From: JAXGPF01 sp964650945
GTDB taxonomy: Bacteria > Verrucomicrobiota > Kiritimatiellia > JAAZAB01
DNA: 16,422 bases
Assembly (NCBI GenBank): GCA_964650945.1
Contig: CAZYXU010000077.1
Span: forward strand, 1-16,422
Direction of reading: 5' to 3'
Numbering within the stretch: the first letter of the stretch is position 1; each line of letters opens with the position of its first letter. Below are positions 1 to 7,457 of this stretch, one piece after another. Position numbers and translations under genes: made by a program. The notes under the pieces are model-generated. The model was given only the letters and a program-made list of their open reading frames with translations, made no database searches and had not been told where the DNA came from.

Positions 1-230
1 AAATACAAGTCCGTCACGCCGGACTCCGCCAGGGTTTTGATAATTTCCGCCACCGGCAGCGGCTTGCCGTAGATTTTACGGAAATCCTTGTCCCACCCTT
101 GAAAAGACATCCAGGTGGAAATGTACGGCTTGCGTGGCGGGGGGGCGTTGACCGCCGCCGGTGTGGCGGCGCCGCCGGCGCAGGCGCAGACCATCAATCC
201 GCAACCGATTGTCGTCAATATCTTTCGCAT
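1..230 (-). CDS. Putative lipoprotein, N-terminal part only (runs off left edge)
   Basis: The frame opens with ATG at 230 and stays open to the window edge (76 codons visible). It starts MRKILTTIGCGLMVCACAGG, a positively charged N-terminus, short hydrophobic stretch and cysteines; V-C-A-C looks like a lipobox, so export and lipid anchoring are likely. After a proline-rich linker the mature part begins with KPYISTWMSFQGWDKDF and a segment ending in SGVTDLYF, the kind of opening (first strand and helix) seen in TIM-barrel glycosidase-like proteins. A good ribosome binding site, AAGGA eight bases before ATG, decides the start. The gap to the upstream amidohydrolase is 22 bases, so it is probably the next gene of the same operon. 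The family cannot be named from this fragment; the barrel suggestion is inference. Confidence 0.72.
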   Translation of the reverse strand, partial: MRKILTTIGCGLMVCACAGGAATPAAVNAPPPRKPYISTWMSFQGWDKDFRKIYGKPLPVAEIIKTLAESGVTDLY

Positions 231-252
231 AATTTATTCCTTATGTTTTGCG

Positions 253-1107
253 TTAGACTGTTACATTCAGACCCGACTGGGTGAGCCGCAAAAAATTTCC
301 CGCAAAAAGCGCGTCATATTCATCGCTGGCCAGCGCTTCAAAGAGCGCGCCATGTACATAGACCGCGGGATTGTTAATCGGGAAATCCGTGCCGAACAGC
401 AACTTGTCCTTGCCGGCAATGTCCAGTGCCCAGCGGAGGATTCCCAGGCGGTCAATTCCGGAACCGGAAATGTCCAGGTGGAGGTTGGGATATTGGGCAA
501 CCTTAGCCAGCCGGCGGCTGATTTCATCCTTGCCGCCGCCCGGATGGGCCAGCACAAGTTTAAGTGTGGGCGCCCCGGCGCAGAGCCGATCGAGCGCTTC
601 AAGGTCGTGGCAGTGAAAGTTGACGACCGCGCCGTGGGCGGCGGCGGCGCGCATGATGGTCAGGGCGGCATCCGAGTCGTATTCGTCGCGGTAGCCCATC
701 ATGTAGCCGACGAGTTCGCCGATCCAGCGCGCGCCCGCGCCGCCGCAGCACCGTTCGATCTCGCGGCATGACTCGTCGGGGAAATGCGGATGCACCTGGA
801 TGCCGGGAATATAAAAATCCGGGAACCGGTCGCGCAGCCGCAGCGCCATGTCGTTCAATTTACGGATGGCCGTGAAGGATTCCGGTGTGCCGGATTTGAT
901 GGGCGCGCCGCAGGCCCGGGTGACGCCGGCGCGGCGGAGCGCGTCAACCTGACGGGCAAAGTCTCCGGACGGCCCGAACCAGTTGTAAGACGTGTCCGCG
1001 TCAACGGCGGGGTGAATATGGCAATCTATGATCTGCTCCGGAAGACGGATGGGCTGGTCAGGCCTGTCGCGATGATCTGGCATTGCCGGCATATCCTGTC
1101 TGCGCAT
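253..1107 (-). CDS. Amidohydrolase_2-family metal-dependent hydrolase (TIM barrel)
   Basis: The protein has 284 residues, normal for the ACMSD-like Amidohydrolase_2 family (PF04909). All expected metal and catalytic landmarks are visible: DCHIHP with H30 and H32 on the first strand, NFHCHD with H165 and H167, LVLAHPGG with H188, and LLFGTDFP with D241. WIGELVGY carries a glutamate (E131) near the usual bridging position. Members hydrolyse or decarboxylate small cyclic or acidic substrates, including lactones and aromatic acids; the substrate cannot be read here. No signal peptide, so cytoplasmic. GGGAG lies about nine bases before the ATG at 1107; the in-frame ATGs at residues 6 and 9 are possible alternatives because the conserved domain begins only near residue 26. 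It lies 54 bases after the large glycosidase-like gene, presumably in the same transcript, where it could process a lactone or aglycone released by the glycosidases (inference). Confidence 0.9.
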   Translation of the reverse strand: MRRQDMPAMPDHRDRPDQPIRLPEQIIDCHIHPAVDADTSYNWFGPSGDFARQVDALRRAGVTRACGAPIKSGTPESFTAIRKLNDMALRLRDRFPDFYIPGIQVHPHFPDESCREIERCCGGAGARWIGELVGYMMGYRDEYDSDAALTIMRAAAAHGAVVNFHCHDLEALDRLCAGAPTLKLVLAHPGGGKDEISRRLAKVAQYPNLHLDISGSGIDRLGILRWALDIAGKDKLLFGTDFPINNPAVYVHGALFEALASDEYDALFAGNFLRLTQSGLNVTV

Positions 1108-1161
1108 GCGTTTTACTCCCGATACAAAATAATTTCCGCCTGTCGGCGTGGAAGCCCGGCG

Positions 1162-3906
1162 CTAAAACATCAACTTGATCGAAGCCCGACCCCGGAAGGG
1201 GCTGATCCGGACTGTTTCCGTTTGGGCGTCATATTTGCCGCCTTCAACCTGCCGCGCCCGTTGACGGCCGGGATGCGGCAGGCGGATGGTCACGGCGGCG
1301 GGATGCCGCGCCGTGGCGCAGGCCGCCTCCGCGGCAATATAACCCAGGTCGGGCCGCGGTTCGACTGCCAGGTTAAACTGCCCGAAATAACTGGCCGCGC
1401 GCTCCAGCCGGATGCCGGCGCCCGCCTGCATCCAGGCGCGCGGAATGCCCGGCAGCAGGCACAGGGTATCAGCCTGTTCCGTCCATAACATCCGGCGCGT
1501 CTGCATCAGGAACCAAGCTTCCTCGTGTGTCTTATGCGCACTGCCGCCATGGTAATGCTCCCAGAACGTGAAGGTTTCTCGGTCCGCCAATCCGGCAAAC
1601 CCGAAATAATACGCCTGCAGGAATGCCGAAACTTCGCCGCGCATCAGCAGAATTTCCGGGTGGCGGCTGTAATAAGGCTGGCTGACGCCCACCAGGTGCG
1701 GCAACAGCAAATCCGTATGATAGGCGATCAACTGCTCGGCCAGCGGTTCATGCGGGTCCAGGATTTCGTTGAAAATCAGATGGAGCGGTCCCAGCAATGC
1801 GTCCCGGGTGACGAACCCGCCGTGGGTATTCCATGACTGTGGCTCGGTATAGAGCGCCAGCAGTCCCCGGGATTCCACCCATGGGGCGCAGGTCGGACAC
1901 CAGCGGCCGTCGCCCAGGGGCACCACCGGACCGCGCGCCAGCGCCCGGGCCAGCGCCGCGCGGACATCCCGGCGGAAGCGGGATGCTTCCGCCCGCAGGC
2001 GCCGGGCGTCGGCCGGGGCCACGCGCGCCAGCAGTTCCGCGGCGCGGGCGATGCCCATGCAACTATAACCGCTCAAAAGGAAGGAATGATATGGATCTTC
2101 CGGATCGGCAACCTTGCCCTCCAGGAGGCCGTAACCCCGGTCCCGCAGTTCCGGTGTCTGGTTGCGCCGGCGCCAGCGCAGAAGAAAGTCGCAGGCCTTC
2201 AGCACGCGCGGCGCCACCCGCGCCGCCCAGCGGTCATCCCGCGTGTACCGGTAATGCTCGCTCAGGCACCACAAGACCGGCCCGGTTTCCGATACATATT
2301 CCCCGTAATTCTGCATGAAGCCGTCGGCATGCTGCTTTTCCAGGAAATAATTCAACGCGCGCCGCGCCAGGTCGTGCCGGCCCATCGAATCGAAAAACTG
2401 GATGATGGGCGCGCTTTCCGTGCCGATCGGCGGATAGCGCCCGACAATGGCCGCCAGCGGCTGGCGCGGTTCGCGGCCGAATGACGCCAGGTCCAGGTGC
2501 AATAATCCGGCCTTGACCATGTCCGTCAGGCGCCTTTCCGGCAATTCAATTTGCGCGGCCGCCTGGAGTTTGGCCCGCCAGAAATCCCGGCAGGCCTGCC
2601 GCCGCGCCGCGAATGGCTGTTGCGCCAGCCGGCGCGCCCGCTCCCGCGAAATCGGCCGATGCGGAATCAGCACCTCCAGAACAGCCGTGGCGCCCGGCGG
2701 CAACAGGATGGCGGTTTCCGCATTGTTTAACGGTCGGGCGTTGAGCCGCGATACTGCCAGTACCCGGCCGGAATCGAACACGCTGAACCCCGTTTGGCGG
2801 TTGAAATGGCATTTCCCGCCGTTGGGCCACGCGGTTTTAAACCAGGCATACCGGGGAATGACGCCGGTATTCACCGCGGTAATCCCGACGAATAAAACCG
2901 TTTCCTCTGCGGCCTGCCGGGTCTGCCGATGACGTTCGCGAAACCGCCGCGCCGCGGCTTCGTCAAAAACATGGCCATCGGCGCCGGTGCCGTCCGGGCG
3001 GCGTAAAGCCTTGAAATACCCCAGAATTTCGTCCGCCGGGAGACTGGTCTCGGCCGCCAGGCGCGCCTGGAATTCCCGCGCCTGGTCAGGCGTGAACATA
3101 TGCCCGCTGCAATGGCCGTCGGCCACCAGGTAATCAGTGCCGCGCAACGCGCGCTTGGACAGCGCCTGCGTTTCCAGCGCGCAAAAGCAGGTGGCACGAT
3201 AAACCACATCCTCATCCTGCCATTCCACGTGCAGGATCGGGAGCACACCGTCTTCGAGCCGGCGCGTGATCCGGGCCGCGCAGCTTTCGCCGCGCGACAA
3301 GGCCAGCGTGCAGGACAGCGGCTGGTAGTTCGTTTCGGGAATCAAAACGCTGGCAGGCAGACTTGGCGCGATTAAGAGGTATGGCTCAACGGCATTGATG
3401 CCGCTGAAACAGTTGACTTGAAAAAAACGCTGGTCCCGGCTCAGTCCCAGCCAGGTGGGGCAGCGCAGGCTACGGGTTTGGCGCGCGGCGGCCGCATAGT
3501 CGGCCTCCGGCGCCTGCGCCACCCGCGCCAGGGCGGTCTGACGTCCCGGGCGCCGGACGTCCGCTGCGATTTCAGCATAAGTGCGCGGATCGCCGGTAGT
3601 CGTGACGGCGACGCCATATTCCGGGATGAAGATCGGATATTCCGCGCTGACATCCCGCAACAGGAAGGTAAAGGGATGCGGTTGAACGTCCACCGTCACC
3701 AGCGTGGCTTCCGGGCCGGGGTGGCAGACGGCCTGCCGGAAACTTGCCGTGACACGGCCCGGCGAGCCGGCGGCCACACGCAGGCGCGCGCCCTGTGTCC
3801 GGCCGGCGCCGGCGGCCGCGCGCAATCCGGCCAGCTTGCCATGGTCCACAGTGATCCGGCCCGTCACCGGCCCTTCTTCCCAGATAATCGCCACGCTGGT
3901 TTTCAT
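1162..3906 (-). CDS. Large glycosidase-like protein with C-terminal (alpha/alpha)6-type domain
   Basis: From the ATG at 3906 the protein has 914 residues. Roughly residues 1-430 are strand-rich, including RDVSAEYPIFIPEYGVAVT, with no family I can name. From about residue 455 to 790 the sequence becomes helical and resembles six-hairpin glycosidases (GH63/GH37/debranching-like): FWRAKLQ, then KAGLLHLDL, IGTESAP, ALNYFLEKQHADGFMQNYGEY, a helix pair around LSEHYRYTRDDRW, and FWEHYHGGSAHKTHEEAW near the end. Candidate carboxylates are the glutamates in GTESAP and near EHYHGG, but this is guesswork. The frame stays open upstream to a TTG at 3987 whose TTGA overlaps the stop of the previous gene; that start has no ribosome binding site, so the ATG 81 bases further in is preferred, although its GAGGG is 13 bases away. 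No signal peptide. Probable role is hydrolysis of a glycosidic bond in the operon's substrate. Confidence 0.8.
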   Translation of the reverse strand: MKTSVAIIWEEGPVTGRITVDHGKLAGLRAAAGAGRTQGARLRVAAGSPGRVTASFRQAVCHPGPEATLVTVDVQPHPFTFLLRDVSAEYPIFIPEYGVAVTTTGDPRTYAEIAADVRRPGRQTALARVAQAPEADYAAAARQTRSLRCPTWLGLSRDQRFFQVNCFSGINAVEPYLLIAPSLPASVLIPETNYQPLSCTLALSRGESCAARITRRLEDGVLPILHVEWQDEDVVYRATCFCALETQALSKRALRGTDYLVADGHCSGHMFTPDQAREFQARLAAETSLPADEILGYFKALRRPDGTGADGHVFDEAAARRFRERHRQTRQAAEETVLFVGITAVNTGVIPRYAWFKTAWPNGGKCHFNRQTGFSVFDSGRVLAVSRLNARPLNNAETAILLPPGATAVLEVLIPHRPISRERARRLAQQPFAARRQACRDFWRAKLQAAAQIELPERRLTDMVKAGLLHLDLASFGREPRQPLAAIVGRYPPIGTESAPIIQFFDSMGRHDLARRALNYFLEKQHADGFMQNYGEYVSETGPVLWCLSEHYRYTRDDRWAARVAPRVLKACDFLLRWRRRNQTPELRDRGYGLLEGKVADPEDPYHSFLLSGYSCMGIARAAELLARVAPADARRLRAEASRFRRDVRAALARALARGPVVPLGDGRWCPTCAPWVESRGLLALYTEPQSWNTHGGFVTRDALLGPLHLIFNEILDPHEPLAEQLIAYHTDLLLPHLVGVSQPYYSRHPEILLMRGEVSAFLQAYYFGFAGLADRETFTFWEHYHGGSAHKTHEEAWFLMQTRRMLWTEQADTLCLLPGIPRAWMQAGAGIRLERAASYFGQFNLAVEPRPDLGYIAAEAACATARHPAAVTIRLPHPGRQRARQVEGGKYDAQTETVRISPFRGRASIKLMF

Positions 3907-3983
3907 GATTTTGTCTTTACCCTCAACGTCGTCGTCGCGCACAATGCAAGCGCTGAAGAATTTACCATCCAGAGGAGTTTCTT

Positions 3984-6017
3984 TCAAGTATTGCGCGCAT
4001 CAGTCAGCAGCACGCCGTAATCCAGGAATCCCGGCAAAACATACTTGCGATAACCATCCGCGCCCGCGCCGGCTGTCATGGGCTGCCGGCCGCCCGCGGG
4101 CGTATGCCAGAAGGACTGCCCGGCGCCGGCCACCGCCGGATGGATTTCCACTTCCAGCGCGGCCGCCTCCTTGCGCGGCGCATAAGCCAGGAAATGCGCC
4201 GCGGTAGCGCCGGCTGCCGTCCGGCGCAAGGTCACGGCGGCGCCGGGCGGATCTTTCAGCCGGATTTGCCGGTCGGCGCCCAGCAGGCGGAGCAGCGCCC
4301 CGCGGATTTGGTTGCGCGCAGTATGCCAGGCCGGGAAACACAATGGTTTGCCGGCTTGCATAACATTGGCGATCCGGTCCGGCGCCTCTCCGGCCAGCGG
4401 CAGGCAGGCGCATTGTCCCGCCCCGTAGCGGGAGAAGACCAATTCTGCCGGCCGGTTGAAGCGGGTGACGCCCAGGATATCCTTCAGGATGAAATCCGGC
4501 CGTTCACGGAACTTTTCATCGTAAAGACCGCAATCGCCCAGCGCGAGAAGGTGTCCGCCCCCGCGCACATAATTGGCGATCGCGGCGGCTTCCGCTGCGC
4601 TCAGCAAAGCCGTTCCCGGCAGGACAATCACTTTATAATTTCCGGCCTGGGCGGCAAAATCCTCGGAAAACAGCACATTATAAGGCATGCCGCCGGCATG
4701 CAATAATTCCTCCGCGGCGTGGACGGCTGTCCAGGCGGTCTCGGAATTGAGCGCCAGGCTTGCCCGGTGATGCAGGACGGCGATATTGGCGAGATTGGCG
4801 GTCTCGCCGAAGACGGGCAGGGCGCGCACGAAATCCAAGGCGTCTTGCATGGCCTTGTAAATCGCGGGATGCTCGTAATACATGGTCAGTAAATCTTCCG
4901 GCTGGGCGCACATGTGTTCGGGGCGGGCGCGTACCGCCCAAAACATGCCCGGGGCTCCGCCGCAGGCTGCGGCCTCGAAAATCACCCGCCGGATTTCCGG
5001 CGCCGATTCCGGCAGGCCGGTGCTGCCGGTGGGGTGGGTGGCGTCAAAGTCGTGCCGCTTCCAGGCGCCGGGGATGCCGATGGCGCCGGCGGCCGCGCCG
5101 GCGATGAAGCCGTGGAAATTGCCGGTGAGCTGGCCGGCATCCGCGTTGGGGAAAAATTTGTTTTCCAGGTATACCAGGTCGTGCAGTTGGAGGTATGCGC
5201 GCAAATCCAGCCCGCGTTCGAAATTGCGGTTGCCGCGCCAGACGCCGGGGTTGGATGCAAAAAGCGCATCGGGCTTGAGCGCGGCAAGGTGCTCCTTGCA
5301 CTCCCGCAGGATGTCAAGGTTGCGCCGGCAATTGAACTCGTTCAGCGCCTGGACAATCGGATCATGGGTGTTGTCGGCGCCCGGCGGGATTTCCACCTGT
5401 TCGAAATCGCTAAAATAAAGCTCCGCCAACAGGTCCCGCCGGTTGGCCGCCAGCCAATCCTTGAATTTCCGCGCGCAGAGTTCGCAGCGGCATGGGTAAA
5501 GGTAAGTGTTGTCAATCCAGATGCCGTCGGCGCCGCGGCCGATGGCGTCCGCGATCAGTTCCTTGAAATAGGCCAGGAATCCCGGGGATGACTGGCACGC
5601 CGTCCGCCGCCAGTAGGCGAATTGTTTGCGCGTGCCGTCCAGTTGAACGGCCCAGGTGGGGTTGGGAAAGGAGGGTGTTTCCTGCAGGATGTTTTGGTAT
5701 TGCAAATATGGCAGGGTAACGATGCCATGCGCATGCAAATGTCCGGCCATCCGATCGAAATCATCGCGCTCGTCTTTTTCAGTATGCGCGTTGCCGCCGA
5801 CAGAAAACGGCAGGACCACCAGGTTGACGCCCAGGCCCGCGAGTTTGGCGGCGTTTTCCGGCGACATGACGCGCGCGTACCAGTCGTCGAACCATAAGGC
5901 ATCGCCGGGGATGGCGCCGGCGAACTTACCGCCGCGCTTGCGGAGTTTGGAGATGCCCCAGGCGGGCACCCAGACGATCGGTTTCGATCCGAAATGTTTT
6001 TTTAGTTTTGGGTTCAT
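3984..6017 (-). CDS. GHL6/GH42-like TIM-barrel glycosidase-like protein B
   Basis: The protein has 677 residues from the ATG at 6017, chosen because AGGA sits seven bases before it. Residues about 10-390 look like a TIM barrel: GLGVNLVVLPFS, HGIVTLPYLQY, and ADGIWIDN (164-170) giving the acidic residue at a strand end. Directly after it is C176-x-C178-x2-C181, a possible metal-binding cluster. From about 455 the pattern YKVIVLPGTALLS...YVRGGGHLLALG is the glutamine-amidotransferase-like fold that forms the trimerisation domain of GH42 beta-galactosidases. The architecture matches hypothetical glycosyl hydrolase GHL6 with a GH42M-like domain. It is a homologue of the protein at 7436-9454, with the same domain order and cysteine cluster. 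An in-frame extension to a TTG at 6161 would add a lipoprotein-like leader, but that stretch is made of intergenic repeat and is probably not coding. Confidence 0.85.
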   Translation of the reverse strand: MNPKLKKHFGSKPIVWVPAWGISKLRKRGGKFAGAIPGDALWFDDWYARVMSPENAAKLAGLGVNLVVLPFSVGGNAHTEKDERDDFDRMAGHLHAHGIVTLPYLQYQNILQETPSFPNPTWAVQLDGTRKQFAYWRRTACQSSPGFLAYFKELIADAIGRGADGIWIDNTYLYPCRCELCARKFKDWLAANRRDLLAELYFSDFEQVEIPPGADNTHDPIVQALNEFNCRRNLDILRECKEHLAALKPDALFASNPGVWRGNRNFERGLDLRAYLQLHDLVYLENKFFPNADAGQLTGNFHGFIAGAAAGAIGIPGAWKRHDFDATHPTGSTGLPESAPEIRRVIFEAAACGGAPGMFWAVRARPEHMCAQPEDLLTMYYEHPAIYKAMQDALDFVRALPVFGETANLANIAVLHHRASLALNSETAWTAVHAAEELLHAGGMPYNVLFSEDFAAQAGNYKVIVLPGTALLSAAEAAAIANYVRGGGHLLALGDCGLYDEKFRERPDFILKDILGVTRFNRPAELVFSRYGAGQCACLPLAGEAPDRIANVMQAGKPLCFPAWHTARNQIRGALLRLLGADRQIRLKDPPGAAVTLRRTAAGATAAHFLAYAPRKEAAALEVEIHPAVAGAGQSFWHTPAGGRQPMTAGAGADGYRKYVLPGFLDYGVLLTDARNT

Positions 6018-6042
6018 TGTTCTTCCTGTTTTATCATGCCAC

Positions 6043-6086
6043 CCGCTATGCTGGAGAACACGGATCGGAATGAGTTCGGATAGCGG
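6043..6086 (-). promoter_or_regulatory. Leader hairpin upstream of barrel protein B
   Basis: CCGCTAT (6043-6049) and ATAGCGG (6080-6086) pair perfectly over seven bases. Inside them GAAC (6056-6059) pairs with GTTC (6074-6077). In the minus-strand transcript the hairpin ends 25 bases before the ATG at 6017, just ahead of the ribosome binding site. It could be a processing or stability stem or a leader structure; function is unknown. Confidence 0.4.
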
Positions 6087-6146
6087 AATATTCTCGCACG
6101 AAGTCACAAAGCCACTAAGAAGAACAAGCAGGAAACATGAATGTTT

Positions 6147-6196
6147 TTGGAAACAGGCCAAAGCTCAAAACGGTTTGTGCTTTGCGCTATTTCCAA
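6147..6196. repeat. Two-stem hairpin
   Basis: TTGGAAA (6147-6153) pairs with TTTCCAA (6190-6196), and inside it CAAAGC (6159-6164) pairs with GCTTTG (6179-6184), with internal loops of five bases on each side. No T-run follows on the minus strand, so it is not an evident terminator. Confidence 0.5.
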
Positions 6197-6203
6197 CAAC
6201 TGT

Positions 6204-6235
6204 GTTCCGTTTCACGGAACTGCCGCATTGCGGCA
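6204..6235. repeat. Two back-to-back perfect palindromic hairpins
   Basis: GTTCCGT-TTC-ACGGAAC (6204-6220) is immediately followed, with no spacer, by TGCCGCA-T-TGCGGCA (6221-6235). Both have seven-base complementary arms. On the plus strand the second is followed by TGTTTTCC, slightly terminator-like, but no plus-strand gene ends here. Possible REP-like unit or mRNA-stabilising 3' structure of the iron-sulfur protein gene. Confidence 0.5.
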
Positions 6236-6366
6236 TGTTTTCCTTCAGCATCTGTAAATCCGCTCACCCTTTGTGGCTTGGTGTCTTTGTGAGAAACATT
6301 TGGTTCTGCCTAAAATCTTTTCTTTGCGATCCTTGTGCTCTTTCGCGGATAATTTTTCCGGATTTG

Positions 6367-6410
6367 TCCCTCTGCCCCTTTGTGCCTCTGCCCCTTTACC
6401 CCTTTCTCCC
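6367..6410. repeat. Pyrimidine word repeat shared with the distant array
   Basis: The tract is built of CCTCTGCCCC and CCCCTTTGTG words. Positions 6373-6397 are the exact reverse complement of 15599-15623, a 25-base identity between two intergenic regions nine kilobases apart. Since both are low in complexity, shared composition explains some of this, but the ordered words point to one dispersed family. The tract ends just after the stop codon of the iron-sulfur protein. Confidence 0.65.
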
Positions 6411-6413
6411 CAA

Positions 6414-7457
6414 CTAATCCGTATCCAACCGGGTGTTGATGCCGATGGTACCCGGCGGCAATCGGGCGATTTCCTGGTCATAATGCGACCAATCCATCTT
6501 CCAGGGTTTGCGGCGCCGGAATTTCTGCTTGAACTTGTGCGTCAGGACATCCCGGGCTTCCAGGCTGGCGATGCAAGCCCGGGTGCAGCCACCGGCGCCG
6601 CAGACCGCCTTGCCGGCGCTGTAGACCTTGGGCGGCGCCTGGTAAAACGGGGAAATGTGGTTCGGCCGGAACCGGTCGCTGCCCTTGATGTAGCGGCCCT
6701 TGGCATCGCTGTCTTGAACTTCCTCCGCGCCGCGGAAGGCGACATCGCAGCCGTCCAGGTTAATTTCGCCCCATTCCAGTTCATGGCCGGCCACGGTCAC
6801 CTTGACGCTTTTGGTGGCGCTGATGGCCTGTCCGGGGCAGGCGCGGACGCAGGCCATGCATTTATTGCAGAGCTTTGGTCCGTTGTAAATCGGGTCCGGG
6901 TCCAGTTCCAGTTCCGTCAACACCAGGCCGACGCGCAGGGCCGGTCCGAATTCCGGCGTGATCAGCATCTTGCTCCAGCCAATTTCGCCCAGGCCGGCGG
7001 CGAAGGCCGCCAGGCGCAGATGCACCATGATGTCCGGCGCCGGTTTGCCGGGCGCCACCGGTTTGCTGAACCCCGTGCGCAGCCGGCCTTCATTGTCAAT
7101 CGCGCGCCAGTCGCTCTGGTGCCCCATGGGGAAGGCTTCATAGCCCAGGTCTTCAATGTAGCGCGCCAGGTTCACCACGGCGGTCGGCATGAAGATATAG
7201 GTTATGCCGCCATAGCCCATGGAGGAATAATTGCTGAAAAACGTGCCCTCTTCGATGCCGCGCAGGGAACCGCGCAGCACCCGGAAACCCACGACGATGC
7301 AGGATTTGGCCTCCGGCATGATGAAACGCGGGTCCATCTGCATCGGCGCGCCGTCAAACCGGTCCATGGATGCGATCCCGACCAGGTCGGCGCCGAGCGA
7401 TTTGGCGAGCTTCTTGATTTCGCGGGTTGTGTTTTTCATGGTAGCGGCTTTCTGCAT
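6414..7457 (-). CDS. RdhA/QueG-like 4Fe-4S, probably cobamide-dependent, reductase
   Basis: The protein has 347 residues from the ATG at 7457, chosen because GGGAGG sits five bases upstream; a second ATG at 7439 would instead give a four-base ATGA overlap with the previous gene. The N-terminal half resembles the cobalamin-binding fold of reductive dehalogenases and epoxyqueuosine reductase: LGADLVGIAS (21-30), AKSCIVVGFR (50-59), and AAGLGEIGWSKMLITPEFGP (153-172), the last being very RdhA-like. Two 4Fe-4S sites follow: C197-x2-C200-x2-C203-x3-C207-P, then C237 (LDGCDV) with C286-x4-C291-x3-C295, the same spacing I recall for the second site of QueG. No twin-arginine signal, so it should be cytoplasmic, unlike respiratory dehalogenases. 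It sits between two homologous barrel glycosidase genes, so queuosine synthesis is unlikely to be its job. Substrate unknown; cobamide binding is inferred from the family. Confidence 0.85.
   Translation of the reverse strand: MQKAATMKNTTREIKKLAKSLGADLVGIASMDRFDGAPMQMDPRFIMPEAKSCIVVGFRVLRGSLRGIEEGTFFSNYSSMGYGGITYIFMPTAVVNLARYIEDLGYEAFPMGHQSDWRAIDNEGRLRTGFSKPVAPGKPAPDIMVHLRLAAFAAGLGEIGWSKMLITPEFGPALRVGLVLTELELDPDPIYNGPKLCNKCMACVRACPGQAISATKSVKVTVAGHELEWGEINLDGCDVAFRGAEEVQDSDAKGRYIKGSDRFRPNHISPFYQAPPKVYSAGKAVCGAGGCTRACIASLEARDVLTHKFKQKFRRRKPWKMDWSHYDQEIARLPPGTIGINTRLDTD

Larger units (their letters stand above)
6091..6297. repeat. MITE-like element: inverted CTTNGTGN triplets flanking hairpins
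   Basis: The reverse complement of 6091-6120 reads CTTAGTGG-CTTTGTGA-CTTCGTGC-GAGA; the plus strand at 6268-6297 reads CTTTGTGG-CTTGGTGT-CTTTGTGA-GAAA. Each is three 8-base units CTTNGTGN followed by GAGA or GAAA. The two arms agree at 22 of 28 central positions, and five of the six differences fall at the two N positions. They are inverted around about 150 bases that contain three separate hairpins. This looks like a non-autonomous repeat or structured intergenic module. No transposase, and no target-site duplication that I could find. Confidence 0.5.
6018..6413. other. 396-base gap rich in hairpins and repeat words
   Basis: No convincing gene lies here on either strand. From left to right it holds the ribosome binding site of the gene starting at 6017, a leader hairpin (6043-6086), an inverted pair of 8-base-period CTTNGTGN repeats (6091-6120 and 6268-6297) enclosing three perfect-stem hairpins, a degenerate CTTTGCGA/CCTTGTGC/CTTTCGCG stretch (about 6320-6347), and a pyrimidine-rich CCCCTTTGTGCCTCTG word tract (6367-6410) ending at the stop codon of the iron-sulfur protein gene. 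I see no clear sigma-70 promoter for the downstream genes, although this is the largest break inside the operon. Confidence 0.75.

Noticed and set aside
784..1488. Long plus-strand open frames opposite the genes (also 6273-7520, 7994-9319, 9617-10993)
   Set aside because: They are antisense shadows typical of GC-rich coding DNA; the minus frames carry clear family motifs and ribosome binding sites, the plus frames none.
3907..3987. TTG start of the large glycosidase-like gene overlapping the previous stop
   Set aside because: No ribosome binding site precedes the TTG and the added 27 residues look unlike the rest of the protein; the ATG at 3906 is preferred, although not certain.
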